Source of the DNA: Clitoria ternatea
Lineage: Eukaryota > Streptophyta > Magnoliopsida > Fabales > Fabaceae
Direction of reading: 5' to 3'
Assembly (NCBI GenBank): GCA_037962975.1
Contig: CM075674.1
Span: forward strand, 81,980,501 to 82,044,500
Length of the DNA: 64,000 nt
Position numbers and translations under genes: made by a program. Shown in pieces: positions 56,328-64,000 of this stretch. Each line of letters begins with the position of its first letter. Within the stretch, counting starts at the first letter, position 1. A model generated the notes under the pieces. That model saw only the letters and a list, made by a program, of their open reading frames with translations, ran no database searches and was not told where the DNA came from.

Positions 56328-59272
56328 ATGAATCCTCGTTTCAAGTTGGAGATTTTTCATGGGGGTGTTTCATTGAAGAAAATGGGAAGAAGGTGGGGTA
56401 TACCGGTACAGACTCTAAATGAGATATCGATGAGGACAGATGGAGTTATTTTGAAGTTATGGGAATACTAAAGGACATGGGGTATGTGAATGTGGAAGAA
56501 TTATGGTACAAGATCGGAGGCAAACAGTTTCATGTTGGTCTGAAGAAATTAGTGGATGATCACGGTTGCTTAGAGATGGCAAGGGTTGCACACTCTCAGG
56601 GGAAAGTTCAAGTGTTTATCGTGCACCCTCTTGATGTACCAGAGGTTGTTCTAGACCTAACTGGGCCAGAAAAAATCCCCAAAACAGTTAAGCCAAGGAC
56701 ATATATGAAGGGTGAGGGGAGCAGTGATCAGAAAGACACAGGCAAAGGAAAAGGAAAAGGAAAAGGCAAAGGCAAGAAGGTAGTTTCTGACCTTGAGGAT
56801 GATTCTGATGAACTATATAGTGGTGAATCAAGTGAAAGTGAAAATGAAAGCGAAAGGTATCCAACCTTCAAGATGCCTGCACAGATGGAGGGTTTTTGTT
56901 GGGAGAAGGGTACTTTCTTCTTGACTAAGGAGCAGTTTAAAGAAGCAATCATTGCATATGCCATTGCAAATGGTAAAGATCTTAGATTTGAAAAAAATGA
57001 CAAGAAAAGGGTGAGGGTCAGGTGCATTGAAGGGTGTGAATTTTATGCTTATTGTGGGAAGCTATCAGGTGAAGAAGCATGGCAGCTGAGGACCATAATT
57101 GACAGCCACTCTTGTGGGAGGTAGCACAGGATCAAATTTTTAAGTGCAAAATGTCTTTCTAAACAATTGGTGACTGGTGTGAAGGAGAATCCAAATCTGA
57201 AACTACAAGACATATGCAATAGAGCTCAAGGTAGTTGGCATGCAAAGGTGACCAAGTCCAAGGCTTATAGGGCAAAAAGAGCTGCAATAGGGATTGTGGA
57301 TGGTGACTTCAGGGAGCAGTATACAAAACTGTGGGACTACTGCAATGCTTTACTAAGTTTGAATCCTGGTTCAACTGTGAAGTTGAATGTACAACCAATT
57401 GCAAATGCAGGCCAAGTTAGGTTTTATGTTTGTCTGAGAGAGTGCAAGGACAGTTTTAAGCATTGCAGAAAGATAATTGGCTTGGATGGGTGCTTTCTTA
57501 AAGGGCCATTTGGTGGACAATTGCTTAGTGCAGTGGGTAGAGACCCTAATGATCAGATGCTACCCAGTGTTGTTGGTGTGGTTGAGTGTGAAAACACAGA
57601 CTCATGGAAATGGTTTTTGGAACTACTCATTGGGGATTTAGGTGGAGCCCAGGTCTGTAAAGGCATCACATTTATGTCTGATCAACAGAACGTATATGTC
57701 TATATGTGTGAATCTGGTTTGCAATATACTGTGTGCAATATACTATATATGAATATACTATGTGTGAATATACTGTGTGCAATATACTGTATGTGCAGCT
57801 GTGTGTGCAATATATTATTGCAATTATGTGTGCAACATACTGAATATGTACCAAGTGCAATATACTATCTACAATTGTGTGTGGAATATAGCAGTGCCAT
57901 GGTATGATCATGTATATAATTGTAAAACATCTACAGTATACATGTTTTCATTCAGGTCCCCTAACTCACATTTTATGTCATTGTGGTCCCTTAACTAAGT
58001 AAAAGTGTTATAATCTAGCCCCCTAAGTCATAAATTTTGTTTCACCCCGAACCCTTAAACCAGTAAATGTGTTTTGAATCTAGCTTGTCTATTAGATGAT
58101 TAACTGCAGTGCCATTTGGTGTCTATATTTCAGGGTTTGCTTCATGCATTGGAAGAGCTTATACTAGGTGTTGATCAACGATTTTGTGTTAGACATTTAT
58201 ATAGCAACTTCAGGAAGAAACATCCAGGAAAATAACTAAAGGACTTACTGTGGAAGGCAGCAAAATTGACTTACACACATGCTTGGGAAAGGACAATGTT
58301 AGAGATCAAGGAACTCAATGAGGCAGCATACAGGGACTTGATCAAAATACCTCCAAGACACTAGAGCAAGTCCAGGTTTTCATTTGCACCAAAAAGTGAT
58401 GTGTTGGTCAATAACATGTCTGAGACATTTAATTCAGTGATCATTAGAGCGAGAGGGAAGCCAATCATTACTATGGTAGAAGAGATAAAGACTTACATGA
58501 TGGAACGATGGGCCAACAACAGGACTAGGATGCAATCCTTTACTGATGATGTCCTTCCAAGGATTAAACAAAGAATTGAGAAATCAAAAACTTATTGCAA
58601 TATGTACCAAGTCAGGTTAGTTTTTGTCTGATCTTTCTATGCTATTAGACCTGCATGTATGCAAATTTAACACACAACTATCATCTTCTCATGTGCAGGT
58701 GGTCAGGAAATAATGTTTATGAGGTTAGCCTCATTAACCATGCTGACAAATTCGTTGTGGACTTGAAGGCCAGGGAATGTAACTGCAGGAAGTGGATGCT
58801 GACAGGAATCCCTTGTAATCATGCAATTTCCTGTATGCTAGAGGTTAATGAAACTCCATATACATACATCCCAGCAATGTATAGAAAGGCAGCATATGCT
58901 CAGTGTTATTCTCCCATTATCTTACCCACCATTGGAAAAAATATGTGGGACAAGGTTGAAGCAAACAATGTACAGCCTCCACCATTCAAGAGGCAGGCTG
59001 GCAGGCCTAAGAGGTCGAGGAACAAGAATCCACTTGAAAAGGATGACATCAGGATGTCTAGGAAGGGTTTGAAAACCAAATGTAGTATTTGTGCAACTAT
59101 AGGCCACAACAAAACCACCTGTCCTTCCAAACCACTTCCAGACCAGCCCCACACCCAACAATCTTCCAGCAACCAAACAACAGGCCCTACAGCCATAGCT
59201 ACTGCAACCCCAACAAAAAGAAAACGTCGCACCGTTGCTTCTACAAATCCGGTCCAACAAAGTCAAAGTTAA
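56328..59272 (+). pseudogene. MULE transposase (MuDR-type), spliced, broken
   Basis: Predicted ATG 56328 (MNPRFKLEIFHGG). A frameshift and a TGA precede DRWSYFEVMGILKDMGY. The main frame (56459 onward) has an N-terminal MuDR-like segment, a Gly-Lys run, an acidic linker and a DNA-binding block (KEAIIAYAIANGKDLRFEKN). It meets TAG 57122-57124 and continues to 57691 with the catalytic core (CRKIIGLDGCFLKGPFGGQL, VGRDPNDQMLP, WFLELLIGDLGG). Intron 57692-58133; exon 58134-58615 has QRFCVRHLYSNFRKK with TAA 58233-58235 and TAG 58362-58364 (Trp in relatives). After intron 58616-58698, the last exon carries a SWIM zinc finger (CNCRKWMLTGIPCNHA) and a CCHC knuckle (CSICATIGHNKTTC), ending TAA 59270-59272. 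With three late nonsense codons it is non-autonomous. Confidence 0.92.
57700..57900. repeat. Degenerate TGTGTGCAATATACT repeat in the MULE intron
   Basis: Seven to ten imperfect copies of a 15-25 bp word (CTGTGTGCAATATACT, ATGTGTGAATATACT, GTGTGCAACATACTG). They lie just after the predicted donor of intron 57692-58133. Confidence 0.75.
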
Positions 59273-59700
59273 CACCAAGGCGCAACAAAATTTGAATCAT
59301 TATGTCTTTCAGTGATTGAACAATGTTACATTTCACTTAAGAGTAACTGTTTTGTGTGTATACTATTTTCTGTTATGTCCTTTTAAGACAAAACAATGTT
59401 AATTTGTATGAATGCTATTTTGGAAATGTTAATACTCTTATTTTCTCGCAACTAATGGTTGGTTATTTTTAATGTTAACACTAACGTAACTTAAATATTC
59501 GCAACTGAAATTAAAAAATCAACTTCAAATTGAACAACTGAATTTCCCAACTCCATTTCTTCATTAACAACTGAACTTTACAACTGAAAATACCAACTCA
59601 AAATAAGACTTACAATAACAACTCAACTAAAATTAACAACAGGAGTCCATACCCTAAACTTAACCAAAGTACACCAAACAAGAGCATACCCACATTTAAT

Positions 59701-60249
59701 TCACCGTGACCAACAAAGAAATATCACAAACACATTACATAAGGTAGACAACACACAAAAACAGTACATCCACTTGTTCCATCTTGTTGACTCCTTAAGT
59801 GATTTCTTCAATGCGATTATTCTTTTCCTCTGTTTGATAATTAATAGATCCTTCTCAGCTTGGGCAGTATCTGTGACCCATTGGAAGAAATTACAGCTCC
59901 CATCACCAGCTACCCCCTACAAAAACACCATTAACAATGTAAACCACACTGAGAAAATGCCATCAACTTGTCCATACAGGTACAAAACCACCTACAAAAG
60001 CAAGGTACCAATCACAAATAATTACATTACCCGATACTTCCTACACCCCCAGAATTATCTTCCATAGTTTACTATTGTTTTTGATGTTCGAAGCACAACT
60101 TTATGATTCCCAACGCATTCACAATAAGGATGAACAGCAGGGGTTGAGATGCTTCCATTGCTGAACGAAGAACCTCCAGAGTTGGCCATGATAGACGATT
60201 GTAACTGGCAAGTGAAGTTGTCTATGTTCTGGACCAATTCCAACGCCAA
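59701..60249 (-). pseudogene. zf-GRF domain protein carried antisense in the MULE, one nonsense codon
   Basis: Exons complement(60031-60249) and complement(59701-59916), GT-AG, in phase, 145 codons in total. It starts MALELVQNIDNFTCQLQSSI. The zf-GRF finger spans the intron: PYCECVGNHKVVLRTSKTIV, NYGR, then a TAA in the place of one residue, FWGCRKYR, then after splicing GDGSCNFFQWVTD. The Cys pattern (CxC...GC...C) and FFxW ending fit the family. A Lys-rich helix and a hydrophobic Cys/Val/Leu-rich C-terminus (MYCFCVLSTLCNVFVIFLCW) follow, possibly a membrane anchor. Small zf-GRF proteins of this type are common in plant repeats. Role in transposition unknown. Confidence 0.8.
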
Positions 60250-60854
60250 AACACTAACCCTAGACCTTCAATGCGACTTTAATGGAGGAAATGTTCAATT
60301 GTTGCAACGTCTCTATGTCACGTCAGACAAGTCTCCTACGGTGTTAACTACAGAGATGATGGAAGGACCAATCGGAAGGACCAATCAGGCGTGTTTTTAA
60401 AACTAGGGGGACCACTTTGAAAAAAAAAAGAAATAGGGGACCAATTTGAAAAAACTTAAATAGTTAGGGGACCAAACCATGTATTTAGCCTAAATTAAAA
60501 TTAAATAAAGGTGTTCACATCAAGAATAATTTCACCATACATAATTATTTCATATAATTACCCAATAATATTTTCATTATCTCACAACCATTAGATAAAC
60601 TATAAAATTCTAGTTGTGTTAAATCTCCTCACGCCTCATATGATCCCGCTTTCCTTATCAACTCAACATAGATGGTACAAACATATAGTATAGTAATCAT
60701 TGCTTGAATCATTTGTACAACATTAACTAGTTTATATTAATTATCTTTTTCATGTCATATACCTTATTCTCATTCATTTTTTTTAAATAGTACCTAGGCA
60801 ATATAGCCCACAATCAGCCTAAGGTTCACAATCACAATTATGATTTACTTTTTC

Positions 60855-60900
60855 ATGTTTCGACTCTTAAGGGGCATATGTTTCGACTCTTAAGGGGCAT
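60855..60900. repeat. 23-bp perfect tandem duplication
   Basis: ATGTTTCGACTCTTAAGGGG followed by CAT occurs twice in a row (60855-60877 and 60878-60900). Confidence 0.95.
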
Positions 60901-61806
60901 TAATACCTTGTATTGTTATACATCACAAGTCCAATCAAACATAGGCATAACAAATTATCAACCAATATAATACTCATATTTATAATCCTGAACCTACATG
61001 AAACATCACAAGGATCAACACACAATAGATAGTCATTATCACCAATTCAAATCACATATTTCACTATCACAAGTTATCAATCAATTTATCTCATCATCTA
61101 TAAATGTTGTTAGTCAACCAATATGCTATGCATGCATTAGGTTCATTATACACCTTTCTTTCATTTAAACCTTATGATGTAAATGAGACCCATCAACTCA
61201 CCATCATCATCCCCATTAACACCATTGATCATCATATCACCTCACCAGTACGTCTACTAGTAAAGAATGATCTTCATGGAATACCAATGCGGCTGGAGTC
61301 CTTTCAAGTTCTCTGCTAGGGATAAATGGAATGCTGCCTGTCCCAATCATCATGGTACCAACCTCACATCTCGGACGTGGAAATATAACCAGAACTCGCG
61401 CAACAGGCCCTAGAAACACTACTTCATGTCGAAGTACTCTAGGCTAGCCACGGACTATCTGACATTAGGTACCACCAAGCCATTTGGACACCCGAACCCA
61501 GATGTACTCCTAAGGTTTCTTTTAAACCTGAAACGTGCACGTTCTCTAGTGTATCCCTTACACTATGATGCAACTGGCCACGACCCATCAATAACAACAT
61601 ACTTCTCAATATAATGTAAACGGTGCATGAATACTCATCAATCACTTATTCATTTTATTATCATCATTATTTCCTATCATAAGTTACCATGTAGGGTCCT
61701 TTCATCAGGGGTCATTATCCTTAAGGTATATCTCCCACAATCTCCATTAAACATTTTGTTCTTTAAAACAATTCTCAAATCAGTTAAATTTTTAACTTTT
61801 AAATCA

Positions 61807-61980
61807 ACATTTCTCTTTAAAATGATCAAAATATCAAAAGATCTTGAAAACAAAGACAATAAAGAATCTTTAAATTTAAAACTTTAGAATGAAACATTTC
61901 TCTTTAAAATGATCAAAATATCGAAAGATCTTGAAAACAAAGACAATAAAGAATCTTTAAATTTAAAACTTTAGAATGAG
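61807..61980. repeat. 87-bp tandem duplication
   Basis: 61807-61893 and 61894-61980 are nearly identical, beginning ACATTTCTCTTTAAAATGAT; the one clear difference is A/G in ATATC(A/G)AAAG. A recent event. Confidence 0.95.
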
Positions 61981-64000
61981 AGAACTTATAAAACATTTGT
62001 TTACTAAAAGATAAATTTTGAAATTTTTTATAAACTAAAACCATCATACTCCATATAATTTCTAGCTTGTGAAATAGGGGAAAACATAAAAATTAACTTA
62101 AAATAAGAAATAATTTAAACCATTATAATTCATCTCCCACCCTTTCATAAATCTCTCACCTCTTGATTAAGGACAATGACCCATTTACAACAACTTATTA
62201 TTAATTTCATTCATTGGACATTATTTAACCTACGATCTCAACCCAATTTATTAATACCATTAGGGGTAAGAGCATCAAGCCCGTTCATCACAACATTTAC
62301 TATTATCATACATTCCTTCCCTTAACTTGACCCTACCGAAACTTAAATCATCTTCCACAAATCATTCTTATCAATTTTTACTTATCATTCAATTCTAAAT
62401 CACAAAATCAACATTACTTATGCCTCACATATTAATTGATGTCATCATCACCTGTACACACATAACAACACTATATATATTTACATTCAATCACCCATTA
62501 TAATTTAAGCACATTAGACAATATATTTTCATATTTCAAACTAGATAATACATCAATCCAATATTTTACATTTCATCAATAACGTTCACCATTAAATCCA
62601 TCATCACTCAACTCATTTACCATGATTTTGTCTCTTCTACTTGGAAGATAGTATTACCTTCTTCAATAACCAATCCCTAACATACTTATTTCTTTAGTAT
62701 TTCATTAAATCTTTTACTTAACCCTCACCTGAGTCATCCTTCTTCTCACAAACACTCTTTACACCAAAATTTCTCTTGATCTAATATTTCTAATCCTTAT
62801 AAGAATTTAGTTTCATTTAAATCTTCACCAAAGTTTTCTTTCTCCATTCTAATTCATTTGTTAAAAGTTAAAGTCCCAAAGTTTTACTTATTTTTAATTA
62901 CTTGATCATCATAGATTTTCTAATCAACTTTAAATAAATCGTAAGAATCTAGCTTTAACCTATTTCTAGTTTCGTGATCAAAATTTTAAGTTTTTACCCT
63001 TTTCACTTAGTAATAAAATTCCTTCTATTAAAACTAAGTTTTCTCCTTAATTTATATGTATATAAAAATTTCCCTTGATCTTAAAATACCTGTTCATTTG
63101 AGAATGTTAAACTTGAAAACTTTCAATTTATGTACGGCCTCCAAAACTCAGCATGAAGTTATTTTTTTAATATAACTCCTATATACATCATTTTATCTAA
63201 TTTAATTAACTTTCATTTTAATTTGTCAAGTTCTCTTTGAATCCTTTTTATTACAATAGGATTATTTAAAGTTCAGTATCAAAATTTTTATACTTAAAAA
63301 AGAAAAATTTAGTTTCAAACTTCTGAAAGATTTAACCTATAATATTTCTTAAAACTCTATTTTTAGCACCTTCAACTTACTATTATTAACAATACTAAAA
63401 TTCTGTTTTTAACTTTCAAAAATTTAAATTCTTATTATTGTTTTATTTTTAGTACTTTCTTTATCTCTTTGAAATTCCTTTGTTCTTTAGACTCTTAACA
63501 CCAGTTAGCACCTTGTCTTAACACTTACTACAATATATTTAACTCTTGTTTCAGCTTTCAACACTACAATGCCCACTCCTTATATCCTTATCACAAGCAA
63601 ATCACAGTCACACAACCAAACACCATGTTTAATTTTTCCTAAGCATCAGATCACCATGCAAACCTTCAAGCTTTTAGGACATCATATACTAATTTATCAT
63701 GCACATACAACTTCAATTAAATTACAAGGTTCCAGATAATCAAGCAAGCATTTTAAGCAATGAAAATACCTTATGTTCATGTTAAATAATTTGGCCTTTC
63801 ACCCCAAAAACACTCACAAGCATTTTAATTTGTCAATGGTATTGTTTATGTTATTTTCACATAATTTCCAAATCACAACTAGCCATGCTTCACCCAAGTG
63901 GCCTATCGGCCGTGACACAAGTAACATGCAAAGGCACTAGAATCTTGAACCAACAATCATAACACTTATACACAGTTAAAATCCCAAATCAACCATCACA

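Larger units (their letters stand above)
55766..60490 (+). mobile_element. Mutator-like element (MULE), 4.7 kb
   Basis: Long terminal inverted repeats begin GGCTAAATACATGGTTTGGT at both ends and stay similar for about 150 bp (roughly 55766-55925 and 60330-60490). The 9-bp target duplication TAAATTAAA (55757-55765 and 60491-60499) is the MULE hallmark, and the empty site is preserved in the sister Ogre LTR. Inside are a plus-strand transposase pseudogene and a minus-strand zf-GRF pseudogene. Confidence 0.97.
38024..60519 (-). mobile_element. Complete Ogre/Tat-type Ty3/gypsy element carrying a MULE
   Basis: TGTCGCGA-bounded LTRs at 38024-40595 and 53200-60519, TSD TCAAG (38019-38023 and 60520-60524), PBS and PPT. 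Internal order in minus orientation: ORF1, gag, protease, G-patch-like region, probable intron, RT, RNase H, second (archaeal-type) RNase H, integrase, tandem repeats. A separate ORF1, dual RNase H, an intron between protease and RT, 2.57-kb LTRs and 3' tandem repeats are hallmarks of the Ogre branch of Tat elements. Excluding the MULE and its duplicated target it is about 17.8 kb. In the first 255 aligned LTR bases I count about 22 differences, mostly transitions, so it is clearly older than the SIRE-like element. Confidence 0.93.
53200..60519 (-). repeat. 5' LTR of the Ogre element, split by the MULE
   Basis: 53200-55765 plus 60500-60519 match the other LTR (38024-40595). Removing the MULE and one 9-bp duplicate restores the order seen at 40561-40587. 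Confidence 0.93.
60525..64000. other. Repeat-derived, non-coding right flank
   Basis: No gene. CAT/ATCAC-rich texture like 16-18 kb suggests a large LTR, possibly the continuation of the sequence at 37301-38018 that the Ogre split. It includes a GC-richer block (61180-61620) with short overlapping frames on both strands and two local tandem duplications. Confidence 0.4.

Noticed and set aside
61104..61645. Short ORFs on both strands in the GC-richer block of the right flank
   Set aside because: Sixty to seventy codons with no motif, in repeat-like DNA.

Overview
This window is nuclear DNA of a flowering plant, most likely a papilionoid legume of the Phaseoleae type. The evidence is a spliced, intron-rich plastid-targeted gene, an Ogre/Tat-type Ty3/gypsy element, a SIRE/Maximus-type Ty1/copia element, and very large LTRs. 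The species assignment is inference. No bacterial or viral genome organisation is present.

Left part (1-13.3 kb): a putative gypsy-type transposon protein (Transposase_28 family) on the minus strand, then one real host gene at 4275-8089. That gene is a ten-exon plastid RsuA/RluB-type pseudouridine synthase, the probable orthologue of Arabidopsis SVR1. All ten exons join in phase to 409 codons. Intron 7 carries a near-intact 72-nt plastid trnR-UCU sequence. Beyond the gene lies AT-rich spacer with a badly decayed gypsy relic (10.7-12.4 kb).

Middle and right part (13.3-64 kb): a nested stack of transposable elements whose order can be read from target-site duplications (TSDs). An old, broken Ty1/copia element (plus strand, 13313 to about 37300) was hit by (a) a 4.2-kb LTR-type insertion (14950-19138, TSD CTGAT) and (b) a young SIRE-like copia element on the minus strand (21547-35499, TSD ACTAC). 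The 3' LTR of the SIRE-like element was then hit by a 4.1-kb solo-LTR-like insertion (22769-26867, TSD CCTAA). The outer copia 3' LTR is cut at about 37300 by another LTR-like sequence. Into that sequence a complete Ogre/Tat element inserted (38024-60519, minus strand, 2.57-kb LTRs, TSD TCAAG). The 5' LTR of the Ogre was in turn hit by a Mutator-like element, MULE (55766-60490, 9-bp TSD TAAATTAAA). The MULE carries a dead transposase and an antisense zf-GRF gene.

Most notable observation: the SIRE-like element has an intact extra ORF between pol and the 3' LTR (27499-28608) with its own TATA box. Upstream of that TATA, and upstream of the LTR TATA, lies the same kind of array: AATCGATT palindromes in pairs 21-24 bp apart, with pair starts alternating about 51 and 73 bp apart (124-bp superperiod). 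The nearest site is about 118-127 bp from the TATA in both cases. Nearly all spacings are close to whole helical turns. A sequence-unrelated palindrome family (CTCGCTCAAGCGAG type) in the 4.1-kb LTR shows the same roughly 21-bp phasing. I propose these as helically phased protein-binding arrays acting as retroelement enhancers, duplicated to drive the extra ORF. This is inference from spacing and position only.

Names and family assignments come from motif recognition without database searches. Intron boundaries are GT-AG predictions.
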